Source of the DNA: Myxococcales bacterium
Lineage (GTDB): Bacteria > Myxococcota_A > Polyangia > Haliangiales > Haliangiaceae
DNA length: 39,456 nucleotides
Assembly: GCA_011526095.1 (NCBI GenBank)
Contig: WYBA01000002.1
Span: 1-39,456, forward strand
Direction of reading: 5' to 3'
Within the stretch, counting starts at the first letter, position 1, and every line of letters starts with the position of its first letter. The position numbers and the translations under genes were made by a program. The notes under the pieces are model-generated. The model was given only the letters and a program-made list of their open reading frames with translations, ran no database searches and had not been told where the DNA came from. Positions 1-8,650 of the stretch are shown one piece after another.

Positions 1-17
1 CCGCTTCATCGCGCGCC

Positions 18-3000
18 TCACAGCTCCGCCGAGACCGACAACCACACGCTGCGGCTGGGTGGATAGGGGGCGACGTCGTAGTTGCGCCCGATCGCCTGGT
101 TGCCGAAGTTCGAGACCTCGGGGTCGAGCCCGCTGTACCCGGTCAGGGTCCACAGGTTGCGGCCGGCGAGCGTGACGTGGACGGTGTCGACCGCGCCGAG
201 CCCCGCGACCCACGCCGCCGGCAGCTCGTAGCGCACCGCGACCTCGCGCAGCTTGAGGTACGTCGCGTCCTCGACGTACGGCTTGATGTCGCCGCGATCG
301 AACGCGGCGATCCGCTCGGCGCCGGAGTCGATCACGCCCGGGGTCGAGCCGTCGTCGACGAAGTCGACCGAGGTCTGCCCGGCGTCGTAGAGCAGGCGCG
401 TGAGGTTGACGACGTGCGAGCCCTGCTGCCAGTCGAGCAGCGAGGTGAAGGTCAGCCGCCGCCACCGCACCTCGTTGGCGAGGCCGACGCGGAACCGCGG
501 CTCGCCGTCGCCGAGCGCGCCGATCGTGCCGTCGCGGTCGCGGGTGCCGACGATCTGCGTGGCGCTCTTGTGCTCCTCGATCCGGTTGGCGCCGAGACCC
601 GTACCGAACCCGGCGGCGGTGACGTCGAAGAACTCGATGCCGTCGGGCAGGTCGGTGACGCGCGAGCGGTTCAGCGTGAAGACGAGGCGCGCGGTCCAGT
701 CGACCGGCGCGACGACCGGCGTGACCTGCGCGGCGAGCTCGAGCCCGCGGTTGCGCATCCGCCCGCCGTTGAACACCTCGGTGGTGAAGCCGGTCGAGGT
801 GGCGAGCGAGCGCTCCAGCAGCAGGTCGGTGACGACGCGCTGGTAGTAGGTGACCTCGACGACGGCGCGCTGGCCGAACGCGACCGCGTCGAGCCCGACC
901 TCGAGCTCGCGCTGGCGCTCCGGCGCGATGGCGGGGTCCCCGGCGCCGTCGCCGAGCGCCAGCCCGGGCTCGCCGTCGATCGTGCCGGAGCCGTCGAGCG
1001 GCGTGAACTTCTGGCCGTAGAGCGGGCGGTTGCCGGCCTCGCCGTAGGCGCCGCGCACGCGGAGCTGGTCGACGTGCGGGTGGAGCGTCGGCAGCGCGTA
1101 GACGACCGCCAGCTTGGGGAACAGGTAGTAGCGCGACGGGTCGCCGTTGAGGCTCGACCGCTCGGCGAGCAGGCCGCCGAGCAGCGTCAGGTCGTCGTCG
1201 AGCAGCGCGACCTCCTCCTGGAGGTAGAGCCCGAGGTCGCGCGTGCGCTGCCGCGCCTGCTCGAGCGTGATCGACCGGGCGCTGTCGACGCTGCCCGGGC
1301 CGGCGGTGAGGCCGCGCGCGGTCGCGTAGACGCTCGCCAGCTCGGTCGTGTCGAACAGCAGGCCCGCCGCGAACGCGCTGCGCAGCGCGCCGCCGCGCGG
1401 CGCGTACGCCCAGGTCGCGCCGGCGCCGAGGTTGACGCCCAGGTGGGTCGTCGTCGCGTCGACCGCGGTGCCGGCGAGGCCGTCGTCGTCCTCGAAGTGC
1501 AGCGCGGCCGGCGCGAGGATCGTGTTCTTCTGGTCGAAGCTGTCGAGGCCGAGGTTGGCGACGATCCGGACGACGCTGCCGCCGTGGTCGAGCACGTCGA
1601 GCGCCGCGCTGCCGCCGGCGATCACCCGCCACACGTCCTCGTCGCTGTCGAACCGCGCCACGCTCTGCAGCGGGTTGGCGCCGCTGGTCACCGCCGGGTT
1701 GACCGGATACGCGCCGCCGGCGCCCGGGCGCAGGTCGACGAAGCTCGGCGTGCCGGACAGCACCATGTAGGTCGAGGCGCGCGTGTTGTCGTTGTTGAAC
1801 AGGCCGCGGTCCGAGGCGGCGTGGATGATGTGGGCGCTGACGGCGAGGCGCAGCCGGTCGAACAGGCGGAAGGTGAGGCCGAGCCGGCCGGCCTGGCGCG
1901 CGAAGTCGGTGCCGACCACGACGCCGGGCTCGTCGCGGACCGAGATCGAGCCGTGATAGCCGACCTGCTCGGTGCCACCCGAGGCGCTCGCGATCGTCTC
2001 GGTCGCGAGCACGCTGCGCGTGATCGCCGCCTCGTGGTCGTACGCGGCGCCGCCGCCGTCGGTGTACGCGGCGACCAGCGGCGAGCCGGCGCCGTAGGCC
2101 GCCATCACCTCGGTCGCCGAGCCGAACCGGCGCGAGCCCAGCCGGTTCGACGGCGACGCCAGCCCGAACCGCTGGGTGACGTGGACGCGCGGCGGGCCGC
2201 CGCGCGCGCGCCGGGTCGTGATGATGACGACGCCGTTGGCCGCCTTGCTGCCGTACAGCGCCGCGGCCGAGGCGCCCTTGAGCACCTCGACCGACTCGAT
2301 GTCGGCGAGGTCGAGGTCGGCGATGCGGTTGACCGGATCGTCCTGGAACGCGCGGCTGCCGCCGGCGGTCGCGGCGGTCACGGCGTTGCGCCCGGTCGGG
2401 ACGGCGACGTTGGAGACGATCACGCCGTCGACGACGAACAGCGGCGAGCTCTGGCCGTTGATCGTCGAGATCCCGCGCAGCCGCAGCTGGGCGCCGCCGC
2501 CGGGCGCGCCCGAGTTGGTCTGGAGGTTGGCGCCCGCGATCTTGCCCTGCAGCGCCACCTCGACCGTCTGCGCCGGCACCGCGGCGAGCTGCGCGGCGGT
2601 CACCACCGACGCGCCGCTGGCGAGGTGCTGCTTGACGATCACCGGCGCGCGCGCCTCGACGACGATCTCCTCGGCCCACGCCAGCCCCAGCGTCGCGACG
2701 ACCTCGTCGACGCGCGGCGGGACGGCGAGCCGCTCGGCGGCGAACCCGACCGCGGTGACGTCGAGCGCGACCTCCCCCACCGGCAGCCCGTCGATCACGA
2801 ACGTCCCGGTCTCGTCGGAGATCGCGACGACGCTGGTGCCGACCACCGCGACCGCCGCGCCGGCCACCGGCTCGCCGGTGTCGGCGTCGACGACCGTGCC
2901 GCGGACCGCGCGGGTCGCCGGGGCCTCGCCGGGCTCCAGCGGATCGGTCGGCGCGAGCGCGATCTTGGCGACGCTGTCGCCCGCGGCGACCTGCACCGAC

Positions 3001-3533
3001 GCCGGCTCGTACGCGTCCGACGGGAACGTCACGTCGAGGGTGACGTCGGCGGTCTTGACGCCGACGAGCTGGAACAGCCCGTCCTCGTCGGTCGTGGCGG
3101 CGAGGTCCGTGCCCCGGACGGTCACGGTCGCGCCCATCACCGGCGCGCCGGACACCGCGTCGCGCACCAGCCCGGAGACCAGGCGCGTCGCCGCGGCCTC
3201 GACCTTCTTGCGCACGAGCGTGACGCTCACGGTCATCGCGCCCCGCCCCGCCGGCACCGGCACCGCGACCGGCACGCGGTCCGGCGCGGTGACGCGCAGC
3301 AGCAGCTCGCCGACCGGCGCCTTGTCGATCGTGAACGCGCCGAGGTCGGTGCTCAGCGTCGTCAGCTCGGGCGCGCCGTCGACGTCGATCTGCGCGCCGG
3401 CGATGCCCTCCCCGTTCTCGTCGCTGACCAGCCCGGTGACCGTGCGGGTCTGGGCGTGCGCCGGCGACGTGGCGAGCACGAGCCACAGCCCGATGGCGCC
3501 CACGACGAGCCACCGTGTACGTCCGCGTAACAT
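18..3533 (-). CDS. SusC/RagA-type TonB-dependent outer-membrane receptor with three N-terminal carboxypeptidase-regulatory-like domains
   Basis: Predicted outer-membrane active transporter of 1171 aa, driven by TonB; substrate unknown. Seen: a signal peptide (1-28, ending AHAQ); three tandem carboxypeptidase-regulatory-like beta-sandwich domains (about 29-107, 117-194, 199-272), each with a GxVxDxxxGxPVxGAxV-like pattern; a TonB-box-like EEIVVEA at 278-284; a plug domain with the SusC hallmarks LRG...PLFVVDGV and DIESVEVLKGASAAALYG; then a long beta-barrel. The start is the ATG at 3533, preceded by AGAGG, because the signal peptide begins there; the open frame continues upstream but antisense to the next gene. 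SusC-type receptors usually carry one such N-terminal domain and pair with a SusD lipoprotein. Here there are three, and no SusD gene is visible, although the downstream side is cut by the window edge. It is divergent from the amidohydrolase pair, so a shared peptide or glycan uptake role is possible but unproven. Confidence 0.9.
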   Translation of the reverse strand: MLRGRTRWLVVGAIGLWLVLATSPAHAQTRTVTGLVSDENGEGIAGAQIDVDGAPELTTLSTDLGAFTIDKAPVGELLLRVTAPDRVPVAVPVPAGRGAMTVSVTLVRKKVEAAATRLVSGLVRDAVSGAPVMGATVTVRGTDLAATTDEDGLFQLVGVKTADVTLDVTFPSDAYEPASVQVAAGDSVAKIALAPTDPLEPGEAPATRAVRGTVVDADTGEPVAGAAVAVVGTSVVAISDETGTFVIDGLPVGEVALDVTAVGFAAERLAVPPRVDEVVATLGLAWAEEIVVEARAPVIVKQHLASGASVVTAAQLAAVPAQTVEVALQGKIAGANLQTNSGAPGGGAQLRLRGISTINGQSSPLFVVDGVIVSNVAVPTGRNAVTAATAGGSRAFQDDPVNRIADLDLADIESVEVLKGASAAALYGSKAANGVVIITTRRARGGPPRVHVTQRFGLASPSNRLGSRRFGSATEVMAAYGAGSPLVAAYTDGGGAAYDHEAAITRSVLATETIASASGGTEQVGYHGSISVRDEPGVVVGTDFARQAGRLGLTFRLFDRLRLAVSAHIIHAASDRGLFNNDNTRASTYMVLSGTPSFVDLRPGAGGAYPVNPAVTSGANPLQSVARFDSDEDVWRVIAGGSAALDVLDHGGSVVRIVANLGLDSFDQKNTILAPAALHFEDDDGLAGTAVDATTTHLGVNLGAGATWAYAPRGGALRSAFAAGLLFDTTELASVYATARGLTAGPGSVDSARSITLEQARQRTRDLGLYLQEEVALLDDDLTLLGGLLAERSSLNGDPSRYYLFPKLAVVYALPTLHPHVDQLRVRGAYGEAGNRPLYGQKFTPLDGSGTIDGEPGLALGDGAGDPAIAPERQRELEVGLDAVAFGQRAVVEVTYYQRVVTDLLLERSLATSTGFTTEVFNGGRMRNRGLELAAQVTPVVAPVDWTARLVFTLNRSRVTDLPDGIEFFDVTAAGFGTGLGANRIEEHKSATQIVGTRDRDGTIGALGDGEPRFRVGLANEVRWRRLTFTSLLDWQQGSHVVNLTRLLYDAGQTSVDFVDDGSTPGVIDSGAERIAAFDRGDIKPYVEDATYLKLREVAVRYELPAAWVAGLGAVDTVHVTLAGRNLWTLTGYSGLDPEVSNFGNQAIGRNYDVAPYPPSRSVWLSVSAEL

Positions 3534-3626
3534 CGCTACCTCTGCTGATCCTGGCAGAGCCCCGCCGGCGGGCGGTCTCCCCGGGCCGTCGATATCACAA
3601 ACGCGCGCTCGTGTTACGAACGCCGC

Positions 3627-5186
3627 ATGCTCCGCCGTCCTCCCCTCGCCGCGAGCGTATGCGCCCTCGCCTTCCTGGCGTGCGGTCCGGCCACCCGCCC
3701 GACTCCCGCCGCGCCTCCCGGCGACGACCGCCCCCGGCTCGACGTCACCGACGCGTGGGCCGATCCCGAGGGCGACCGCCCGCGCGGGCTCGTGCGGTCC
3801 CCGGTCGCGCGCCAGGCGGCGCTGATCAACCCGATGGCGAAGCCGATCGTGATCCGCGGCGCGACGATCCTGACCGCGAGCGGCGCGCGCCACGACGGCG
3901 GCGTGATCGTGCTCGACGGCGGCGCGATCACCTACGTCGGGCCGGGCCCGGGCGAGGTGCCCGCCGACGCCACGGTCATCGACGGCACCGGCAAGTTCGT
4001 CACGCCGGGCATCATCGACGCGCACTCGCACCTCGGTGTCTACCCCGCGCCGAGCGCGAACGCCCACTACGACGGCAACGAGGCCGTGGCGCCCAACACC
4101 GCCTACGCCCGCGCCGAGTACGGCTACCTGCCGCAGGACCCGCAGATCCCGCGCGCGCTCGCCGGCGGCGTGACGACCGCGCTGATCCTGCCGGGCTCGG
4201 CCAACCTGATCGGCGGCCACGGCTTCACCGTGCAGATGCGACCCGGGGTCACCGCCGACGATGTCGCGTTCCCCGGCGCCCCGCCGACGGTGAAGATGGC
4301 GTGCGGCGAGAACCCCAAGCGGGTCTACGGCGAGAAGGGCGGGCCGCAGACGCGGATGGCCGAGTACGCCGCGTTCCGCGCCGCGTTCCACGAGGCGGCG
4401 GCGTACGCCGCGAAGCAGGCGGCCTACCGGCGTCAGCGCGCGGCGTGGGAGCACAAGCGCGCGCGCGCCGCGGAGCTTGACGCAGCGCACGCGGCGGCGG
4501 GCAAGCGGGGCGCGGTCGAGCCGGTCGCGGCGCCCGAGCCGGTCGCAGTCGACCTCAAGCTCGAGACGCTGGCGGCGGTGCTGCGCGGCGAGGTGCTGGT
4601 GCAGATCCACTGCTACCGCGCCGGCGAGATCGCCGAGATGGTCGACATCTCCGAGGAGCTCGGCTTCCAGATCCGGTCGTTCCACCACGCGCTCGAGGCG
4701 TACAAGGTGCGCGAGCGCCTGGTCGACCACGGCATCGCGATCAACACCTGGGCCGACTGGTGGGGGTTCAAGCTCGAGGCGTTCGACGGGATCCCCGAGA
4801 ACGCCGGGCTGTTCACCGAGAGCGGCGGGCGCGCCACGATCCACTCCGACTCGTCGGTCGGGATCCAGCGGCTCAACCAGGAGGCGGCCAAGGCGCTGGC
4901 CTCGGCGCGCGCCGCGGGGCTGCGGATCACCGACGACGAGGCGCTGCGCTGGATCACGGCGAACCCGGCGTGGGTGCTCGGCATCGACGACGTCACCGGC
5001 ACGCTCGAGGCCGGCAAGCGCGCCGACGTCGTGGTGTGGAGCGGCGACCCGTTCAGCGTGTACAGCAAGGCGGAGCTGGTGGTGATCAGCGGCGAGGTCG
5101 CGTACGACCGCGCGGCGGGCCCGGCGCCGACCGACTACGAGCTCGGCAACAGCGCGCGCGAGCGCGCGGTGAAGGAGACGCGGTGA
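3627..5186 (+). CDS. Amidohydrolase-family lipoprotein (imidazolonepropionase-like metal hydrolase)
   Basis: Predicted exported metal-dependent hydrolase of 519 aa, probably acting on cyclic amides, peptides or related C-N bonds; substrate not deducible. Seen: a lipoprotein signal with lipobox AFLAC (Cys19); the small beta-sandwich domain around 75-120; the metal motif DAHSH (His133 and His135); later candidate ligands in VQIHCYR and RSFHHALEAYK; and the catalytic Asp region IHSDSS. The C-terminal ADVVVWSGDPF is typical of the imidazolonepropionase-like branch. A charged, Ala-rich helical insert (about 253-295, with many Arg, Lys and Glu) interrupts the barrel and is unusual. All ligands of a working enzyme appear present. 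The stop codon overlaps the start of the next gene (TGATG), so the two are translationally coupled. Confidence 0.88.
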   Translation: MLRRPPLAASVCALAFLACGPATRPTPAAPPGDDRPRLDVTDAWADPEGDRPRGLVRSPVARQAALINPMAKPIVIRGATILTASGARHDGGVIVLDGGAITYVGPGPGEVPADATVIDGTGKFVTPGIIDAHSHLGVYPAPSANAHYDGNEAVAPNTAYARAEYGYLPQDPQIPRALAGGVTTALILPGSANLIGGHGFTVQMRPGVTADDVAFPGAPPTVKMACGENPKRVYGEKGGPQTRMAEYAAFRAAFHEAAAYAAKQAAYRRQRAAWEHKRARAAELDAAHAAAGKRGAVEPVAAPEPVAVDLKLETLAAVLRGEVLVQIHCYRAGEIAEMVDISEELGFQIRSFHHALEAYKVRERLVDHGIAINTWADWWGFKLEAFDGIPENAGLFTESGGRATIHSDSSVGIQRLNQEAAKALASARAAGLRITDDEALRWITANPAWVLGIDDVTGTLEAGKRADVVVWSGDPFSVYSKAELVVISGEVAYDRAAGPAPTDYELGNSARERAVKETR

Positions 5187-6427
5187 TGCGCGCGCTGACC
5201 ACCCTCGTCGCCGCGGCGGTGCTCGCGGCGCCCGCGCCCGGCGCGGCGGAGACGATCGCGATCGAGGGCGCCACGGTCTACGTGACGCCCGACAAGCAGC
5301 TCGACGACGCGACGGTCGTGATCGTCGACGGCAAGATCACCGCGATCGGGGCGGGCGCGAAGGTGCCGGCGGGCGCGACGCGGATCGACGGCGCCGGCAA
5401 GATCGTCACCGCCGGGCTGATCGAGGCGCACTCGCAGCTCGGCCTGGTGCTCGTCGATCAGGAGGGCTCGGGCAACGACGGCCAGCTGTCGCTGGACGCC
5501 GACAAGGTCCACGCCGCGTACCGCGTGGCCGACGCCTACGACGCCGACGCGATCACGCTCCCGGTGGCGCGCACCGGCGGCGTGACGTCGGCGGTCGCCG
5601 TGCCGTCGGGCGGCCTGGTCGCCGGGCAGTCGGCGTGGATCTCGCTCGCGGACGGCCTGACCGTCGACGACGCGGTGCGCGCGTCGGCGGCGATGCACGC
5701 CGCGCTCGGCAACGACGCCGGCGCCGCCAGCGGCGGCTCGCGCGGCCGGGCGATCACGATGCTGCGCGAGCTGCTCGACGACGCGGCGGCGTACGGCAAG
5801 ACCAAGGGCGCCTACGATCGCGGCCAGTCGCGCGAGCTGGCGGCGAGCCGCGGCGATCTCGAGGCGCTCGCGCCGGTGCTGCGCGGCGCGCTGCCGCTGG
5901 TCGTGAGCGCCGAGTCGGAGACCGACATCCGCGCCGCGCTGCGCCTGGCGAAGGCGCGCAAGCTGCGGCTGGTGATCGTCGGCGGCACCGAGGCGTGGAA
6001 GGTCGCCGACGAGCTGGCCAAGGCGAAGGTCGCGGTGATCCTCGACCCGACGCAGAACCTGCCGTGGAAGCTCGAGGCGCCCGACGTCCGCGACGACGCG
6101 GCCGCGACACTCGCCGCGGCCGGCGTCCAGGTCGCGATCTCGACGATGGGCAACGCGTCCGCCGCGCGGACGCTGCGCCAGCTCGCCGGCAACGCCGTCG
6201 CCGAGGGGATGTCGTGGCAGGCGGCGCTCGCGGCGCTCACGACCGTGCCCGCCGCGATCTACGGCGTCACCGACCGCGGCACGGTCGAGCCGGGCAAGGT
6301 CGCCGACGTCGTCGTGTGGAGCGGCGACCCGCTCGAGCTGTCGACCCGCGCCGAGGTCGTGATCATCGGCGGCGTGGTGCAGTCGCTCGAGACGCACCAG
6401 AGCAAGCTGTTCCGCAAGCACCGCTAG
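5186..6427 (+). CDS. Amidohydrolase-like protein lacking metal ligands (probable pseudoenzyme partner)
   Basis: 413 aa with a Sec signal peptide (cleavage near GAAE, about residue 21), so probably periplasmic. It is a paralogue of the preceding gene product: same beta-sandwich start and the same C-terminal ADVVVWSGDPL segment. The metal site is gone: HxH is replaced by HSQ (His82, Gln84), the region aligned with VQIHCYR reads LVVSAES, the next His is replaced by IVGGTEAWK, and the catalytic Asp segment reads ISTMGNAS. The gene is intact, keeps normal codon use and starts inside the stop of its neighbour, so it is not decaying. Tandem amidohydrolases are common next to peptidase or transport genes; here the second probably serves as a structural or regulatory subunit (inference). 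The start is fixed by the signal peptide and the TGATG overlap. Confidence 0.85.
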   Translation: MRALTTLVAAAVLAAPAPGAAETIAIEGATVYVTPDKQLDDATVVIVDGKITAIGAGAKVPAGATRIDGAGKIVTAGLIEAHSQLGLVLVDQEGSGNDGQLSLDADKVHAAYRVADAYDADAITLPVARTGGVTSAVAVPSGGLVAGQSAWISLADGLTVDDAVRASAAMHAALGNDAGAASGGSRGRAITMLRELLDDAAAYGKTKGAYDRGQSRELAASRGDLEALAPVLRGALPLVVSAESETDIRAALRLAKARKLRLVIVGGTEAWKVADELAKAKVAVILDPTQNLPWKLEAPDVRDDAAATLAAAGVQVAISTMGNASAARTLRQLAGNAVAEGMSWQAALAALTTVPAAIYGVTDRGTVEPGKVADVVVWSGDPLELSTRAEVVIIGGVVQSLETHQSKLFRKHR

Positions 6428-6463
6428 CTCTCCGTCGCCGTCTCCGTCTCCGTCTGGGATCCC

Positions 6464-6490
6464 CCGCTCGTCCCTGCTCAGGATGAGCGG
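6464..6490 (+). terminator. Hairpin terminator after the amidohydrolase pair
   Basis: A 10-bp stem (one G-T wobble) with a 7-nt loop: arms 6464-6473 and 6481-6490, followed by AGCTTT. It lies 37 nt past the amidohydrolase stop, between two stretches of hexamer repeat, at a convergent junction with the kinase gene. The U-run is short, so termination strength is uncertain; the stem could act in both directions. Confidence 0.5.
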
Positions 6491-6495
6491 AGCTT

Positions 6496-6612
6496 TCTCC
6501 GTCTCCGCCTCCGTCTCCGTCTCCGTCGCCGTCTCCGTCTCCGTCTCCGTCTCCGTCTCCGTCTCCCGTCTCCGTCCCCGCCTCCGCCTCCGTCTCCGTC
6601 TCCGCCTCCGCC
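6496..6612. repeat. (GTCTCC)n hexanucleotide tandem array, with three further units at 6430-6455
   Basis: About twenty tandem copies of GTCTCC with GCCTCC and GTCGCC variants, read on the plus strand; the complementary strand is GGAGAC. It fills the space between the 3' ends of the amidohydrolase pair and the kinase gene. The same unit in opposite orientation occurs at 15644-15826, at another 3'-3' junction. The purine strand has GG every six bases and could form two-tetrad quadruplexes (inference). Confidence 0.9.
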
Positions 6613-6646
6613 GGGCCGCGCTCCGCGCGACCTCTCGCGCTCTCGC

Positions 6647-8563
6647 CTACAGCCGCTGGCCCCAGGCGTGGCGCGCGAGCAGCGCGTCGGCGCGCAGGCG
6701 CAGGCCCTCGGCCAGCGCGCCCGAGGCCGCGGCGGTCAGCGCGTCGGCGAGCTCGTCGGCGTCGGCGAACCGGTCGTCGGGGCGCTTGGCCATCGCGAGC
6801 GCGAGGACGCGGTCGACGTCGGGCGGCATCTCGGCCAGCGCCGACGGCCGGGTCGGCATCTTGTAGACGACGTCGTACAGCGTCGTCGGCACGTCCTTGC
6901 CGGTGAACGGCGGGTGGCCGGTCAAGCAGCGGTAGGCGATCGCGCCGAGCGCGTAGAGATCCGCGCGCCAGTCGGTCTCCTCGCCGCGCGCCTGCTCCGG
7001 CGCCATGTAGCCCGGCGTGCCGACGACGTGGCCGCGCGTCAGCGTGCCGCTCGCGCCGACCTTGGACACGCCGAAGTCGAGGATCTTCCACGTCAGCACG
7101 TGGTCCTTCTCGGCGAGGAACAGGTTGTGGGGCTTGATGTCGCGGTGGACGATCCCGGCGGCCTTCGCCGCGCGCAGCCCCGCCCCGACCTGGCGGACCA
7201 GCGACACCGTCTGCGCCGGCATCAGGCGCCGGCGCCGGCGCAGGATGTGGGCGAGGTCGAACCCGCGCAGCCGCTCCATCGCCAGGAACGGGATCTCGCC
7301 GGTGGTCGTGCCGACCTCGAGCACCGCGACGACGTTGGGGCTGTCGAGCTTCGCCGCCGCCTCGGTCTCGCGCAGGAACCGCTTGACGTGCTGCGGGTCG
7401 GCGAGCGCGCCGCTGTGCAGGAGCTTGACCGCGGCCTCGGTGCCGTCGTGGACGCTGACCGCCTCGTAGACCTCGCCCATGCCGCCGCGCCCCAGCAGCG
7501 CGCCGAGCTTGAACGAGCCGACGACCTGCTCGCTGTACCGCCCCGGCCCGCCGACGCGCAGCGCGCGGTCGAGCTCGGCGCGCGCCTCGGCGAGCAGCGC
7601 CTCGCGCTGCGACACCGCGCGCACCGCCTTCTCCAGCTGCTCGACCGCATCGAGCAGCGTGCGGCGGCTGCCGCGCGCCGTCAGGTAGGCGCAGACGAAC
7701 AGGAACTGCACGACCGCCTGGCTCATCACCTGCTCGCGCGCGGACATCTGCGTCGCCTTGATCAGCCCGCGGTCCGTGATCCAGCCGAGCAGGATCGGGG
7801 TCGAGATCGCGAGGTGCAGCAGCGCGCACCACAGGTACAGCCACAGCACCGCGCGCGCGCTCGCGCCGAAGCTGAAGAAGTAGATGCCGTAGACGATGAT
7901 CGCCGTCGCCGGCGACATCGTCCCCCAGTAGTAGACGCCGCCGTAGGCGCCGACCGCGATCAGCATCGCGGCCACGGTCAGCCGCTGGATCGTGAACCCG
8001 GCCGGCTCGCGCGTGACGTGGAGCATCCACAGCGACGTCGCGACCACGACCGCGCAGCCCGCGGTCATCACGAGGCGCGCGAACGGATCGCCGCCCGCGA
8101 TCGACACCGCGGCGAGCGCCGCCAGCACGATCGCGATCGCGATCTTGAGGAACATCCGGGTGCGAACGATCTCCTCGGCCTGCAGCGCCTCGACCGGGGT
8201 GGTCGCGGTCGTGCCGCTCGACGCGGTCGACGACTGGCGCGTGTCCTCGGTCGACGCGCTCGGCAGCCCGCGCGCCGCGGGGATCTGCTGCGTCGGCTGG
8301 TCGTGGACCCGGTCGGCCGCCGGGCGGGGCAGCCGCGGCCGCGGCGCGTCGAGCGGCACCGGCGCCGACGGCGGCGGCGTCGAGATCCCGCCGGAGGTGC
8401 GGCGCTTGGCGACCGGCGCGGCGACCGCCGTGGGCTCGGTCGGCGGCGGATCCGCCGCGGTCGCGCCGTCGTCGCCGTCGAGGGGCTCGCCGTCGCCGAC
8501 GTCGGCGAGCAGGTCCCGGTCGACGCCGGCGCCCGCGTCTACGTCTGCGTCTCGCGATGGCAC
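6647..8563 (-). CDS. Membrane Ser/Thr protein kinase with six N-terminal TM segments and a C-terminal kinase domain
   Basis: Predicted membrane-sensing Hanks-type kinase, 638 aa from the chosen GTG start. N-terminal 130 residues are Pro/Ala/Thr-rich and probably disordered. Six hydrophobic segments follow (about 137-310), then a short coiled coil (LLDAVEQLEKAVRAV), then the kinase domain (about 347-610). Catalytic elements are complete: GRGGMGEVY loop, AAVKLL lysine (Lys380), HRDIKPHN (His473-Asp475), DFG (Asp496) and GTPGYMAPEQ. Most bacterial kinases of this type have the kinase domain first and one TM after it; here the order is reversed, with a multi-pass module resembling the MASE-type inputs of cyclases. 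An alternative GTG at 8623 would add 20 residues but would place the hairpin at 8595-8614 inside the gene; neither start has a good ribosome binding site. Confidence 0.88.
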   Translation of the reverse strand: MPSRDADVDAGAGVDRDLLADVGDGEPLDGDDGATAADPPPTEPTAVAAPVAKRRTSGGISTPPPSAPVPLDAPRPRLPRPAADRVHDQPTQQIPAARGLPSASTEDTRQSSTASSGTTATTPVEALQAEEIVRTRMFLKIAIAIVLAALAAVSIAGGDPFARLVMTAGCAVVVATSLWMLHVTREPAGFTIQRLTVAAMLIAVGAYGGVYYWGTMSPATAIIVYGIYFFSFGASARAVLWLYLWCALLHLAISTPILLGWITDRGLIKATQMSAREQVMSQAVVQFLFVCAYLTARGSRRTLLDAVEQLEKAVRAVSQREALLAEARAELDRALRVGGPGRYSEQVVGSFKLGALLGRGGMGEVYEAVSVHDGTEAAVKLLHSGALADPQHVKRFLRETEAAAKLDSPNVVAVLEVGTTTGEIPFLAMERLRGFDLAHILRRRRRLMPAQTVSLVRQVGAGLRAAKAAGIVHRDIKPHNLFLAEKDHVLTWKILDFGVSKVGASGTLTRGHVVGTPGYMAPEQARGEETDWRADLYALGAIAYRCLTGHPPFTGKDVPTTLYDVVYKMPTRPSALAEMPPDVDRVLALAMAKRPDDRFADADELADALTAAASGALAEGLRLRADALLARHAWGQRL

Positions 8564-8594
8564 GCGCCGGACAGGATATCGCCGAAACGACCGA

Positions 8595-8614
8595 GGCGCC
8601 CCTTTCGGGGCGCC
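8595..8614 (-). terminator. Perfect 8-bp hairpin downstream of the Cys-rich lipoprotein gene
   Basis: GGCGCCCC-TTTC-GGGGCGCC is a perfect GC stem with a 4-nt loop, 36 nt past the stop of the minus-strand lipoprotein gene. There is no U-tract, as is usual in very GC-rich genomes. Its position argues that the kinase gene starts after it, at 8563. Confidence 0.5.
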
Positions 8615-8650
8615 CCGCGTCACGACCAGGAGGTCGGCGTCACGCGCGGC

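Noticed and set aside
177..3530. Long plus-strand open frame of over 1100 codons opposite the receptor gene
   Set aside because: Arg/Asp/Gly-rich low-complexity translation with no domain; it mirrors the codon bias of the real gene on the other strand.
3534..4844. Minus-strand extension of the SusC-like frame, adding 437 residues before the signal peptide
   Set aside because: It is Arg/Ala/Gly/Val-rich and antisense to a clear amidohydrolase gene; the signal peptide at 3533 fixes the start.
6483..6866. Plus-strand frame translating the hexamer array into Val-Ser repeats
   Set aside because: It is the repeat read as protein, running antisense into the kinase gene, with no ribosome binding site.
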